Assembly: GCF_022921075.1 (NCBI RefSeq)
Contig: NZ_CP095050.1
Span: 3,472,001 to 3,536,000, forward strand
DNA from: Hymenobacter sp. 5317J-9
GTDB taxonomy: Bacteria > Bacteroidota > Bacteroidia > Cytophagales > Hymenobacteraceae
DNA: 64,000 nt
Direction of reading: 5' to 3'
Part shown: piece by piece, positions 25,078-34,501 of the stretch
How the letters are laid out: each line of letters opens with the position of its first letter
How positions within the stretch are numbered: the stretch's first letter is position 1
The notes under the pieces: model-generated
Told to the model about the DNA's origin: nothing
Seen by the model: only the letters and a program-made list of their open reading frames with translations
Database searches by the model: none
Position numbers and translations under genes: made by a program

Positions 25078-25147
25078 CAAAATTCGTTTTCTCCGGCCCC
25101 CAACGCCCTGACGCTGATTACCTCGGGGCCTGATTTTCATCAGGCCC
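25078..25147 (-). promoter_or_regulatory. Tandem Crp/Fnr-type promoter of the small peptide-Usp-ATPase operon
   Basis: The distal site CCTGATTTTCATCAGG (25144-25129, centre 25136.5) is extended by matching flanks to a GGGCC/GGCCC palindrome. A degenerate proximal site GGTAATCAGCGTCAGG is centred at 25114.5, 22 bp on. The -7 box GAATTTTG lies at 25085-25078, 33 bp further. The distal site lies inside the last codons of the L,D-transpeptidase gene. Confidence 0.72.
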
Positions 25148-26605
25148 AAACAGCGCCCGCCGCACGCTCTCGTCGCGTCCGTACACGTCGGCAAAGAACC
25201 GCAGGCGGCCGTTTTCGGCGGTGCAGGTGGCGTAGCGAATGAAGATGGGCATGGGCCGGATTAGACGGACGTCGCGGGGCGTGGGCTGACGGGCGCACTC
25301 GGCCTCGCTGGGCAGGCGCACCGGGCGGCCCTCGCGGCGCAGCAGGTAGGCGGCCAGCGCCAGGGGCTCGGCTAAGCGCACGCAGCCGTGGCTGAAGGCC
25401 CGGGCCGGCGCGGCAAAAAACTGCCGCATGGGCGTGTCGTGCAGGTACACGGTGTAGGGGTTGGCGAAGCGGAACACCACGTTGCCAAGGGCGTTGTCGC
25501 AGCCTGCCGACTGCCGGATGGTGTACGGAAAGTTTTGGGCCGTCACCGCCCGCCAATTCATGGCAAAGGGGTCGAGTGAGCGGCCCTGCTGGTCGTACAG
25601 GGCCAGATTGTTCAGGGCCAGGTAGCCGGGGTCCTGCTTCAGAAGGGGCAGCATTTCCTTGGTGGCAATGGAGCGCGGCACGTGCCAGTCGGGCGCCAGC
25701 GTGAAGTAGCGCACGGCACTGCTAAGCGTGGGCGTGGGCGTTTCGGGCTTGCCGATGATGACGCGGTGGCGCCGCCGCACCGAGTCGCGGGCCACCACCT
25801 GCAGCTCGTAAGCGGGCAGGTTCACGAGGAGGTATTCCGGCGTGGGCGCCCAGGCTTCCCAGCGCCAGCGCTCCAGGTTGAGGGCGGCCTGCTGGTAACG
25901 GGCGCGGTGCGCGGCGGCCGAGTCGGGCGGCACGGGCCGGGCCAGCCACCGCGCCAGCGCCGCCTGCAGCTGGCGGTACTCGCGAGTGGTGGGCTGGCCC
26001 GCGAGCATGGCGGCCGGCACTGCGCCCTGGCCCAGCGCGGCCCGGAGGGCAGCCACGGGCTGCCACTTCGCCCCTCCCCTGGCCCAGGCGGGCTCGGCCT
26101 GCGGGCGCAGGCGGCCGCGGTGCAGGTCGCGCATCAGCCGCAGCACGGCGTCGCTGAGCTGCAGTTCCAGTCGGGCACGCTGCCAGCTGCGCCGACCCGG
26201 GTCGGCCGGCAGCGCCAGCGAATCGCGCAGGGCGACCAGCGCAGCCGGCAGATAATCAGCAGGCAGGCCCAGCTCGGCGGCGCGGCTCAACTGTTGCCAG
26301 GCGGCCGCGGCATCGGTGGTGAGGCTGTCGGCGGTGGTCCAGATGGGCTCGTAGGTCGGGTTATAGAAAGCTCGCACTTCGGGGCCGGCCTGCAGGCCCA
26401 GGCAGGCATCGGCGGCGCGGGCGCTGCCGGCCGCTGCGGTATCGAGCAGGGCCTGCAGCAGCGGCGCCACGGGCACGTCCTGCGCGGGCGGCGAGGCAGT
26501 GGACTTGCTTTGGCCGGGCTGGCTGGCGGAGCTGTGCGTTTCGCTGGGGGCCGGGCTGCACCACGGCAGCACCGCCGCCAGGCTCAGCATCAGGCAGCGG
26601 CGCAT
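25118..26605 (-). CDS. Murein L,D-transpeptidase (YcbB/Ldt type)
   Basis: 495 residues. An N-terminal signal-like segment (MRRCLMLSLAAVLPWCS, possibly lipoprotein) is followed by a helical/peptidoglycan-binding region and a YkuD domain. The catalytic motif SHGCVRL has Cys near residue 408, with YLHDTPMRQFF upstream. It forms 3-3 cross-links in peptidoglycan or attaches proteins to it, in the periplasm. ATG 26605 is preferred to 26632 for the signal peptide. The gene follows the SERCA-like ATPase by ~140 bp. Its 3' end contains the operator of the next operon. Confidence 0.9.
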   Translation of the reverse strand: MRRCLMLSLAAVLPWCSPAPSETHSSASQPGQSKSTASPPAQDVPVAPLLQALLDTAAAGSARAADACLGLQAGPEVRAFYNPTYEPIWTTADSLTTDAAAAWQQLSRAAELGLPADYLPAALVALRDSLALPADPGRRSWQRARLELQLSDAVLRLMRDLHRGRLRPQAEPAWARGGAKWQPVAALRAALGQGAVPAAMLAGQPTTREYRQLQAALARWLARPVPPDSAAAHRARYQQAALNLERWRWEAWAPTPEYLLVNLPAYELQVVARDSVRRRHRVIIGKPETPTPTLSSAVRYFTLAPDWHVPRSIATKEMLPLLKQDPGYLALNNLALYDQQGRSLDPFAMNWRAVTAQNFPYTIRQSAGCDNALGNVVFRFANPYTVYLHDTPMRQFFAAPARAFSHGCVRLAEPLALAAYLLRREGRPVRLPSEAECARQPTPRDVRLIRPMPIFIRYATCTAENGRLRFFADVYGRDESVRRALFGPDENQAPR

Positions 26606-26741
26606 CACAACCAGGGCAGATAATGGAATCACAGCGAAGCGTTAGCCAACTACATCTCAAGGTAAGCAAGGAAACAGCACGGAGGACGGACGTGGTGAGA
26701 ACACAACCGTGCAACGGTCATCGGTCAGACGCCCGCACCGT

Positions 26742-26769
26742 CGGACTACAAGCGGCCGCTTGTAGTCCG
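26742..26769. terminator. 28-bp perfect palindrome across the stop codon of the SERCA-like ATPase gene
   Basis: Each half reads cggactacaagcgg; the dyad is perfect and has no loop. It covers the last codons and the TAG stop (26746-26748). No T-run follows on either strand, so a classic terminator is doubtful; an operator or repeat remnant is possible. Confidence 0.45.
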
Positions 26770-29457
26770 CGACCTGCCCACCCGGCGCAGCCAGCGGCCG
26801 GCCTGAATCAGCAAGAGGGGCAGCAGGCCACTGGCCAGCACCAGAACCAGGGCCGCGGGCGGCAGCGGCACCAGGCCAAACACCGGCCGCAGCGCCGGCA
26901 CCAGGTAAATGGTGAGCATGGCGCCGCTGCACAAAGCCAGCGCGCCCCACACGTACCAATTGCGCGTCACCTCCGAGCGCAGCAGGGTGCGCCGGTCGGC
27001 CGCGAAGTTGAACACGTGCAGCAGTTGGCCCAGCGCCATGCCATAGAACACCACGTTGTTGCACACCGCGGCCGACAGGCCCATTTCCCAGCGCGCGCAG
27101 GCAAACGCCCCCGCGCCGCCCGCCGTGAGGGCTGCCGCGTAGAGGCCCGCGCGGCGCCAGTCGGCCAAGCCCAGCAGCGGCTTGTGGGGCGAGCGCGGCG
27201 GGCGCTGCATCAGGTTGGGGTGGCCGGGGCCCAGGGCCAACGCCAGGGCCGGAAACACGTCGGTGAGCAGGTTCAGAAACAGAATTTGCAGCGGCCAGAG
27301 CGGCACCTTCGGGTGCAGCAGCGCCACCAGGGTCACGATGAGCACCTCGCTCAGGTTGCAGGAAATGAGGTAGCTCAGAAAAGTGCGAATGTTGGCCAGC
27401 ATCACGCGGCCCTGCGCAATGGCCACCACAATGGAGCCGAAAGCGTCGTCCTGCAGCACGAGGTCGGCGGCTTCGGCGGCCACCTGGGTGCCGCGCAGGC
27501 CCATGGCAATGCCGATGTCGGCCCGGCGCAGGGCGGGCGCGTCGTTCACGCCGTCGCCGGTCATGCCCACCACCTGGCCGTGCTGCTGGTAGAAGGCAAT
27601 GAGGTCGAGCTTCTGGGCCGGGCTCATGCGGGCAAACACCTGGGCCCGGTGCAGGCGGCGCCGGCCGGCGCCGTTGGGGTGGCGCAGCAGGTCGGCCAGC
27701 TCGGCGCCGAGTATCACGCCGTCGGGCTCTTCGTCTTCCAGCAGCCCCACCTGCCGGGCCACGGTGCGGGCCGTGGCGGGGTGGTCGCCGGTGGCCACTA
27801 TCACGCGAATGCCGGCGGCCCGGCAGGCGGCCAGCGCCGGCGCCACTTCCAGCCGGGGCGGGTCGAGAAAAGCCACCAGGCCCACCCATTCCAGCTCGCG
27901 CACGAAGTCGGGGCCCGGGTGCCCGGGCCACTCGGCGCTGGCAAAGGCCAGGGTGCGCAGGCCGCGCGCGGCCAGGCCCTCGGCGCGGGCCACCCAGGCG
28001 GCGCGGTCTTCGGCGCTGAGCGGCTGGGGGGCGCCGGTGGCCGCCCACTGGTAGCGGCAATGGGGCAGCACGGCCTCGGCGGCGCCTTTCACGGCCACCA
28101 GGCAACGGCCGCCGGCCAACTGGTGCACGGTGCCCATGAGGCGGGTATCGGAGCGAAAGGCCTGCTCGGCGAGGCGCAGCGGCGGGGCGGCAGCGCCCTG
28201 GGTGGCGCCGGCCAGCTGCCACAGGGCAATTTCGAGGGGGTCGCCGGTGGTGCGGCCGGGGTCGGTGGGGTGGTAGGTGGCGTTGTTGCACAGCGCGGCC
28301 AGCAGCTGCAAATGCGCAAAGCCCGGGCTGGACAGCAGACCGGGGGCCCCGCCGGCCACGGCGCTCAGGCTGTCGTCCTGCAGGCGCACTTCGGTGCAGC
28401 CGTCGGCCAGCCACACGGTGTGGGCCTCGATGCGGTTTTGGGTGAGGGTACCGGTTTTGTCGGTCACGATGACGCCGGTGCTGCCCAGGGTTTCCACGGC
28501 AGGCAGGCGCTTCACCAGCACCTTGTGCCGGGCCATGCGCAACGTGCCGGCCGCCAGCGCCAGCGTGGCCACGATGGACAGCCCTTCGGGAATGGCCGCC
28601 ACGGCTAGCACAATGGCGGTTTTCAGCACCTGCCCCAGCGGCCGGCCCTGCGCCCACACCAGCAGCCCATAGCCCAGCGTGAGCCCGCCCGTGAGCAACA
28701 GCAGCTGCCGGGCCAGCACATCGAGCTTGCCCTCCAGGGGTGTGGGTGGGCGCCCGGTGGCCTGCACCAGCCGCGTGATGCGGCCCAGCTCGGTGCCCAT
28801 GCCGGTGGCCACCACCAGGGCCCGGCCGTTGCCGTCCACCACGGCCGTGCCCTTGAACACGCGCTGGCGCTGCTCGGCCAGCGGGGCATCGGGCGCGGCC
28901 GGGCCGGGCACTTTGCCCACGGGCAGCGACTCGCCCGTGAGGGCCGACTCATTGATTTGCAGCTGGTGGGCTTCGAGCAGGTCGGCGTCGGCGGGCACCA
29001 CGTCGCCGCCTTCCAGCAGCAGCACGTCGCCGGGCACCAGGTCGGCGGCCGGCAGCAGCTGGGGCTGGCCGTCGCGCAGGGCCCGGGCCTGGGGCACGTC
29101 GAGGGCGTGCAGGGCGTCCATCGAGGCGCGGGCCTGCCACTCCAGCCCAAACCCGATGGCCGCATTCAGCAGCACCACCGCCCCAATGGCCACGGCCTCC
29201 GCCGCATCGCCGCTGAAGGCCGACACGGCCGCCGCGCCCGCCAGCACCAGCACCGTGAGGCTTTGGAACTGCCGCGCGGCCATGCGCAGCCACGATTCGC
29301 GCCGCGCCGTGGCCAGCACGTTGGGGCCGGTTTCGAGCAGGCGCCGCCGGGCTTCGGCAGCCGGAAGGCCGGCCGCCGACTCCGAAGAAGCGACGGGCGC
29401 CACTGCGGCGGCCGGCTGCGCAGTTTTGGGAAGCAGAGGCGCAGGGGGCAACGGCAT
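26746..29457 (-). CDS. SERCA-like P-type cation ATPase
   Basis: 903 residues with all P2-ATPase parts: actuator motif ALTGESLPV, M4 sequence VAAIPEGLSIVATLALA, phosphorylation motif VIVTDKTGTLTQNRIEAHTV, hinge MTGDGVNDAPALRRADIGIA and a C-terminal helical domain. The PEGLP-like M4 resembles Ca2+ pumps of the SERCA group (here PEGLS). The frame stays open far upstream (to 30174), but that part only mirrors the dehydrogenase gene; ATG 29457 (MPLPPAPLLP) is the first sensible start. It lies 44 bp after the lactate dehydrogenase, presumably in one operon. Confidence 0.9.
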   Translation of the reverse strand: MPLPPAPLLPKTAQPAAAVAPVASSESAAGLPAAEARRRLLETGPNVLATARRESWLRMAARQFQSLTVLVLAGAAAVSAFSGDAAEAVAIGAVVLLNAAIGFGLEWQARASMDALHALDVPQARALRDGQPQLLPAADLVPGDVLLLEGGDVVPADADLLEAHQLQINESALTGESLPVGKVPGPAAPDAPLAEQRQRVFKGTAVVDGNGRALVVATGMGTELGRITRLVQATGRPPTPLEGKLDVLARQLLLLTGGLTLGYGLLVWAQGRPLGQVLKTAIVLAVAAIPEGLSIVATLALAAGTLRMARHKVLVKRLPAVETLGSTGVIVTDKTGTLTQNRIEAHTVWLADGCTEVRLQDDSLSAVAGGAPGLLSSPGFAHLQLLAALCNNATYHPTDPGRTTGDPLEIALWQLAGATQGAAAPPLRLAEQAFRSDTRLMGTVHQLAGGRCLVAVKGAAEAVLPHCRYQWAATGAPQPLSAEDRAAWVARAEGLAARGLRTLAFASAEWPGHPGPDFVRELEWVGLVAFLDPPRLEVAPALAACRAAGIRVIVATGDHPATARTVARQVGLLEDEEPDGVILGAELADLLRHPNGAGRRRLHRAQVFARMSPAQKLDLIAFYQQHGQVVGMTGDGVNDAPALRRADIGIAMGLRGTQVAAEAADLVLQDDAFGSIVVAIAQGRVMLANIRTFLSYLISCNLSEVLIVTLVALLHPKVPLWPLQILFLNLLTDVFPALALALGPGHPNLMQRPPRSPHKPLLGLADWRRAGLYAAALTAGGAGAFACARWEMGLSAAVCNNVVFYGMALGQLLHVFNFAADRRTLLRSEVTRNWYVWGALALCSGAMLTIYLVPALRPVFGLVPLPPAALVLVLASGLLPLLLIQAGRWLRRVGRSRTTSGRL

Positions 29458-29501
29458 GGCGGCGGGCGGGTTAAAAGCGGTGTAAATGGCCGGGGCGCCG
29501 C

Positions 29502-30518
29502 TCAGAGGCGGGCGGGCACTGCCCCGGCCGCGCCCAGTTCGTGCTCGGCCGGGTGGCCCAGCGCCCAGGCGTTGAGGCTGGCCAGGGTGGCGTCGGCAAT
29601 GTTGGTAAGGGCCTCGCGGGTCAGGTAGGCCTGGTGACTGGTGAGCAGCACGTTGGGAAAGGTGAGCAGGCGCGCAAACTTGTCGTCGAGCAGCAGCTCC
29701 TGGCTGTGGTCGGCGAAGAAGAGGGCCTGCTCGTTTTCGTACACGTCCAGCCCCAGGTAGCCCAGCTGGCCGCTCTTGAGGGCGCGCAGGGCGGCGGCCG
29801 TGTCCAGCACGCCGCCCCGGCCGGTGTTCACCAGCATCACGCCGCGCTTCATCCGGCGCAGCAGCTGGTCGTCGATGAGGTGGTGGGTGGCGGCCGTGAG
29901 CGGGGTGTGCACCGAGATGATGTCGGCCTGCGCGCACAGCTCGGGCAGCGGCACGTAGCGCAGGCCATACTTCGCGGTGAGCTCGGGGGTGGGCTGCACG
30001 TCGTGGCCCAGCAGCTGGCAGCCGAAGCCGTGCAGAATGCGCGCCACCACGCCCCCGATGCGCCCCACGCCCATGATGCCCACGGTCTTGCCGTGCAGGT
30101 CGAAGCCGATGAGGTGGTCGAGGCGGAAGTCGTTGGCCCGCAGCTGCTGGTCGGCCTGGCGCAGGTGGCGGCACAGGGCCAGCATCAGCGTCACGGCGTG
30201 CTCGGCCACGGCGTAGGGCGAGTAGTCGGGCACGTTGGCCACGCGCAGGCCCAGGCGGCGGGCGGTGGCCAGGTCCACGTGGTCGGTGCCGGCGGCGCGC
30301 ACGGCCAGGTAGCGCACGCCCCGCTCGGCCAACTCCTCCAGCACGGGAGCCGACGCATCGTCGCGGGTGAACACGCTCACCGCCAGGGCGCCGTGCGCCA
30401 GGTGCGCGGTGTCGGCCGTGAGGGGCGTGTCGAGCAGCGTGAGCTGGTGGTGGCCCTGGTTGGCGCGCTGCAAAAAACCGCGTTCAAAATGCTGAACACT
30501 AAAAGCCGTAACGTTCAT
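29502..30518 (-). CDS. ldhA: D-lactate dehydrogenase / 2-hydroxyacid dehydrogenase
   Basis: 338 residues. NAD-binding motif VGIMGVGRIGGVVARIL; catalytic Arg in AAGTDHVDL-context, Glu in the NTGRGGVLDTAAAL-YLGLDVYENE region, and His in LTSHQAYLT. The FDLHGKTVG and LDVYENEQALFF stretches match fermentative LdhA proteins. It reduces pyruvate to D-lactate and regenerates NAD without oxygen. ATG 30518 (MNVTAFSVQHFERG) is the family-typical start. A possible -7 box TGATTTTG (30541-30534) and a half-site 33 bp above it (TCAG at 30574) hint at the shared promoter type, but the match is weak. Confidence 0.9.
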   Translation of the reverse strand: MNVTAFSVQHFERGFLQRANQGHHQLTLLDTPLTADTAHLAHGALAVSVFTRDDASAPVLEELAERGVRYLAVRAAGTDHVDLATARRLGLRVANVPDYSPYAVAEHAVTLMLALCRHLRQADQQLRANDFRLDHLIGFDLHGKTVGIMGVGRIGGVVARILHGFGCQLLGHDVQPTPELTAKYGLRYVPLPELCAQADIISVHTPLTAATHHLIDDQLLRRMKRGVMLVNTGRGGVLDTAAALRALKSGQLGYLGLDVYENEQALFFADHSQELLLDDKFARLLTFPNVLLTSHQAYLTREALTNIADATLASLNAWALGHPAEHELGAAGAVPARL

Positions 30519-30573
30519 AATCGAGTAGTTTGGCAAAATCAGTCCGCCCGTGGCGGCTGGCCGAAGCTGCCGG

Positions 30574-31410
30574 TCAGTAAGGTTTCAGGACTGTATAGTC
30601 CAGGTCCTGCACCACAAAACGGGCGTAGGGCCGGCGCCGGCCGCCCACCACCCAGCTGGCTTCCAGCACCGTGGGCACGCACACGCCATGCCAGTCGCGG
30701 TAGGCCGAAAACCGGCCCAGCCAAGGCTCTGGCGGGCCGTCGCCCCGGTGGCGCAGGGCTTCGCACTCCGCTATTTCGTCGTACTCGTTGAAGCGCACCA
30801 GATACGCGGCTTCCTGCCCGTCGTGGCGGCACAGCAGGCGGGCCGAGTGGTCGTCCACGTCTACCCAAGCCAGCTCAGGACCAGGCAGCAGCGCGGTGGG
30901 CATCCAAGCACTTTCGCCCAGCCAGCGCAGCAACTCGCCCTGGTCGTAGGCCGGACCTTCGCCGCGTAGCAGCGGCACGGCCCCCAGCAGGCGCACCGAA
31001 AGGCAGCCGTGCCCATCCGTGTATTCATCGCGGGCCGTAAACAGGCTGGTGGCGCCCTGCCAGATGAAGCCAGCCGGGCTGGCCCGCATGTACTCCTCCC
31101 CTTCTATGGCCACCCAGTCCTTGTCGATTTCGGTTTTGAATTGACCGTTGTGGCGCAGGCGCAGGCCGCGCAAATACGGCTGCCCGTCGCGCAGCACGTG
31201 CCGGAAATAGCGCTTCACCGGGGCGGGCAGTCCCACCAGCCGGGCCTCGTGGTGCACCTGCCCCGCCACGTCCGCCGACTCGGCAAACAGGCGGGCCACG
31301 TCTGCGCGCAGGCGGCAGGCCGCCGCGCGCTCCGCAGCAAGCAGGGCCACACCAGTGGCCGCCAGTGCCAGCCCGGCCGAACCGAGCAGCAGGAATTTCC
31401 AAGTCTTCAT
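30574..31410 (-). CDS. DUF6544-like protein, membrane-anchored
   Basis: 278 residues. An N-terminal helix (KFLLLGSAGLALAATGVALL) is followed by a soluble domain with PAPVKRYFRHVLRDGQP, RHNGQFKT, WVAIEGEEYM and PTALLPGPELAWVDVDDHSA. These stretches recall the DUF6544 family, whose function is unknown. ATG 31410 (MKTWKFLL) is chosen for the signal helix. It is flanked by an amidohydrolase and D-lactate dehydrogenase on the same strand. Confidence 0.65.
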   Translation of the reverse strand: MKTWKFLLLGSAGLALAATGVALLAAERAAACRLRADVARLFAESADVAGQVHHEARLVGLPAPVKRYFRHVLRDGQPYLRGLRLRHNGQFKTEIDKDWVAIEGEEYMRASPAGFIWQGATSLFTARDEYTDGHGCLSVRLLGAVPLLRGEGPAYDQGELLRWLGESAWMPTALLPGPELAWVDVDDHSARLLCRHDGQEAAYLVRFNEYDEIAECEALRHRGDGPPEPWLGRFSAYRDWHGVCVPTVLEASWVVGGRRRPYARFVVQDLDYTVLKPY

Positions 31411-31525
31411 GGCGTAATGAATTGCTTGAGCCAATAGTAATATTCAATTGATTATCAGCACGCAACTATCAGAATATTCATCCTTGAAGTCAGCTATTCA
31501 GGCTTCTGAACACGGCGCGCACGGG

Positions 31526-33037
31526 CTAGCGCACCACGGCCGTAGCGTGCGCCGCGGCGTCTTCCATGGCGGCGGCCTGCTCGGCATCGTGGGCCAGGTG
31601 GGCCAGGGCGGGCAGGTCGAAGAGGCGGCCGCGCAGCACCACGGCCTCAATCAGGCGCAGGTTGTGGATGTCGGCGAGCGGGTTGGCGTTCAGCAGCACG
31701 GCATCGGCGAGGTAGCCCGCGCGAATGCGGCCGAGGTCGAAGCCGCGGCCCATGGCCATGGCCGGGTTCACGGTGCCGGCGCGCAGGGCCTCGGCCGGCG
31801 TGAGGCCGATGGCCACGAGGCGCTCCAGCTCGTCGTGCAGGCTGCCGCCATGAAAGAGGTTGGGCGTGGCCGAGCCCGCGTCGGAGCCGGCCACCAGGCG
31901 CACGCCCTGCCGGCCAAACGCGGCAATCAGGCTCCGCTGCAGCGAGTCGAGGGCCAGCAGCCGGGCCCGCCGGGCCGCCGTGAGGCGCGGCCGGGCGCGC
32001 AACGCCTTCGTCCACTGCAGGCGCACCGCCGCCGGCACCGAGCGAAAGCGCGGGTCGGCCGGGTCGGGCTCGCGGCCCAGGGCAACGTCCTGCGCCCCCA
32101 GCGCGGGCACCACAAAAGTGCGGTATTGCCCCAGGGCCTGGGCCAGGGCCGCGCAGCGCTCGGCGCTGAAGCTGGCCAGAATGAGCGGCTGCTGGGCTTT
32201 CACGCGGGCCTGCAGGGTGGTGAGGGGCCGCGGGCCGGCCAAGGCCCGGGCGCGCGCCTCCACCAGTTCGGCCTCACGGGTCGAGCAGCTCAGCAGCAGC
32301 TTATCGACGCCGTCGATGCCGCGCTGCCCGGCTCCGATGGCGTCGAGCACGGGCACGGCTTCGGGCACGGGGCCGGTAAGGTGCACGTGGGCTTCCTCGG
32401 CGGCTGCGGCCACGCCCCAAAAGGCGTCGTGCGAGAGCAGCGGACCCGTTTGCAGGCTGCACCAGCCGGCTTTGATGTGGCTTTCGGCCTGGGTGCGGCC
32501 TTCGGCGCGGGTGGCCGTCAGGCCGAGGCCGGTGCGCTCCGTGGCCGAGCCGTCGAGCACGGGGCCGGCCAGCTCGATGCGCGGGCCCACGCGGCTGCCG
32601 GTTTCCAGGGCCTGGTAAGTGCGCAGCAGGTCGTTGAGGGGCCGGGCGGTGGTCACGTCGCGGATGCTGGTGATGCCGTGGGCCACGTACAGCGGCAGGG
32701 CCATGCGCTCGTCGGCGGCCGAGCCCAAGGCATGGGTGTGGCCGTCCCAGAGGCCCGGCACCAGGTACTTGCCGGTGCCGTCGACGGTGGGCACGCCCCG
32801 ACCGGCGGGCACCCATTTGCCCACCGAAATGATGGCGCCGTCGCGCATCACCACGTTTTGGTTAGGCTCGATTTCGCCCAGGTCCACGTTCACCACGCTC
32901 ACGTTGGCGATGACCAACTCGTCGACCATCGGCGGTATTACCACCGGCGGAATGGTGGCGCCCGGCTGTTGGCCCAACGCAGCGCGGCCGGCCAGGCTCA
33001 GCCCCAGCAGCAGCCCGGATATACGGTTCAATTTCAT
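31526..33037 (-). CDS. Secreted amidohydrolase-family protein
   Basis: 503 residues. Signal peptide (ISGLLLGLSLAGRAALG) is followed by an imidazolonepropionase-like amidohydrolase: VPGLWDGHTHALG carries the metal-binding HxH, LVAGSDAGS the conserved Asp, and the C-terminal composite domain has LTPAEALRAGTVNPAMAMG. The middle metal ligands are less clear (EEAHVHLTGP). Hydrolysis of a cyclic amide or dipeptide-like substrate is the family role; the substrate is unknown. It begins 39 bp after the MBL ribonuclease gene and is probably cotranscribed. Confidence 0.82.
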   Translation of the reverse strand: MKLNRISGLLLGLSLAGRAALGQQPGATIPPVVIPPMVDELVIANVSVVNVDLGEIEPNQNVVMRDGAIISVGKWVPAGRGVPTVDGTGKYLVPGLWDGHTHALGSAADERMALPLYVAHGITSIRDVTTARPLNDLLRTYQALETGSRVGPRIELAGPVLDGSATERTGLGLTATRAEGRTQAESHIKAGWCSLQTGPLLSHDAFWGVAAAAEEAHVHLTGPVPEAVPVLDAIGAGQRGIDGVDKLLLSCSTREAELVEARARALAGPRPLTTLQARVKAQQPLILASFSAERCAALAQALGQYRTFVVPALGAQDVALGREPDPADPRFRSVPAAVRLQWTKALRARPRLTAARRARLLALDSLQRSLIAAFGRQGVRLVAGSDAGSATPNLFHGGSLHDELERLVAIGLTPAEALRAGTVNPAMAMGRGFDLGRIRAGYLADAVLLNANPLADIHNLRLIEAVVLRGRLFDLPALAHLAHDAEQAAAMEDAAAHATAVVR

Positions 33038-33075
33038 GGCCCGGAATGTTTAATTGACAACGATTTTTCTGGTAA

Positions 33076-34473
33076 TCAAATGCCGGCGAACAGCTGCACG
33101 CTTTCGAGGTACTCGGGCACTTCCACCTGGGGCCAGTGGCGCTGGCGCAGGGTGGCGGCCAGGCTTTCGGCGGCCGGGGGCTCGCCGTGCACCACGAAGG
33201 TGCGCTGCGGCGGGGCCTGAAACTGGTCGAGCCAGCGCAGCAGCTCCTGCCGGTCGGCGTGGGCCGAGAAGCCGTCGAGGTGCTCCACGCGGCAGCGCAC
33301 GGGCACCAGCTCGCCAAACATTTTTATCTCCCGCTCCCCGGCCAGCAGGCGCCTTCCCCGGGTGCCCTCGGCCTGGTAGCCGATGAGCAGCACCGTGTCG
33401 GTGGGCCGGGGCAGACGGTGGTGCAGGTGATGCACAATGCGCCCGCCCGTGCACATGCCGCTGGCCGAAATGATGATGGCCAGCGCCGTTTTCTGGTTCA
33501 GGGCCTTCGACTGGGCCGCTTCCGTCACCAGGTGCAGGCCTTTGAAATCGAACACGTTGCCGTGACCCAGCCGGTGCGCCGCCGGGTGGCGCGGAAACAG
33601 GTCGGCTACGCGCAGGGCCATGGGGCTGTCCACGTACACCGGCACCGGCGGAATGCGGCCGGCGGCCAGCAGCTTTTTGAGGTAGTAGAGCAGGGCCTGC
33701 GTGCGGCCCACGGCAAAGGCCGCAATGAGCAGCACGCCGCCCCGGTCCAGGGCCTCGTTCACCACGTGGGCCAGGGCGCTTTCGGGGTCGGCCAGGCGGG
33801 TACTGCGGTCGCCGTAGGTCGATTCGACCAGCAGCACGTCGGCCTGGGCCACGGGGGTGGGGTCGTGCAGCACGGGGTTGTCGTAGCGGCCCAGGTCGCC
33901 CGAAAACACCAGGTGGCGGCGCTGGTGCTCGCCCTGCACCGTCACTTCGGCCAGGGCCGAGCCCAGGATGTGGCCGGCGTCGCGGAACGTAACCGTGAGC
34001 AGGCCGCCAAGCAGGGCCAGCGGCGCGTCGTAGGCCACGCTTTCCACCAGCGTGAGCACGTGCTCCACGTCGGCCTGGGTGTAGAGCGGCAGGGCCGGGT
34101 GGTGGCGCGAATAGCCTTTCTGATTGGCGTAGGCGGCTTCTTCTTCCTGCAGCTTGGCCGAGTCGAGCAGCATGATGCTGAGCAGGTCGGCGGTGGCCTC
34201 GGTGCACAGAATGCGGCCCCGGAAGCCGTCTTTCACCAGCTTGGGCAGGTAGCCGCTGTGGTCGATGTGGGCGTGGGTCAGGATGACGGCCTCCACTTCG
34301 GCCGGCGCCAGGGGCAGCTTCTCGCGGTTGCGCAGGCGCAGCTCCTTGAAGCCCTGAAACAGGCCGCAGTCGACCATGACGCGGTGCCGGGCGGCGGCGC
34401 TTTCCAGCGTGAGCAGGTATTTGGAGCCCGTGACGCAGTGAGCCGCCCCCAGAAATTGCAGATGAACGTTCAT
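33076..34473 (-). CDS. MBL-fold ribonuclease of the beta-CASP/CPSF type
   Basis: 465 residues. The metallo-beta-lactamase motif ILTHAHIDHSGYLPKLV and further ligands (DAGHILGSA, FSGDLG) are present. The beta-CASP domain and the C-terminal RMMBL segment (HLDGFSAHADRQELLRWL, VVHGEPPAAESLA) follow, as in bacterial KH-less CPSF-like RNA exonucleases. It would process or degrade RNA in the cytoplasm. Similar genes sit in Fnr/Anr-type low-oxygen clusters. Divergent from the usp at 34632, with a shared Fnr-type site between them. Confidence 0.9.
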   Translation of the reverse strand: MNVHLQFLGAAHCVTGSKYLLTLESAAARHRVMVDCGLFQGFKELRLRNREKLPLAPAEVEAVILTHAHIDHSGYLPKLVKDGFRGRILCTEATADLLSIMLLDSAKLQEEEAAYANQKGYSRHHPALPLYTQADVEHVLTLVESVAYDAPLALLGGLLTVTFRDAGHILGSALAEVTVQGEHQRRHLVFSGDLGRYDNPVLHDPTPVAQADVLLVESTYGDRSTRLADPESALAHVVNEALDRGGVLLIAAFAVGRTQALLYYLKKLLAAGRIPPVPVYVDSPMALRVADLFPRHPAAHRLGHGNVFDFKGLHLVTEAAQSKALNQKTALAIIISASGMCTGGRIVHHLHHRLPRPTDTVLLIGYQAEGTRGRRLLAGEREIKMFGELVPVRCRVEHLDGFSAHADRQELLRWLDQFQAPPQRTFVVHGEPPAAESLAATLRQRHWPQVEVPEYLESVQLFAGI

Positions 34474-34501
34474 GGACCTGAGGCTGAAGAAGATGATAAT
34501 G

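Noticed and set aside
29458..30174. N-terminal extension of the SERCA-like ATPase to 1142 residues
   Set aside because: The extra 239 residues are the lactate dehydrogenase gene read in another frame and show Arg/Pro/His-rich nonsense composition.
30534..30576. Member of the tandem promoter set before D-lactate dehydrogenase
   Set aside because: A -7-like box and one half-site have the right 33-bp spacing, but the half-site is part of the upstream stop codon and no distal palindrome exists; too weak to count.
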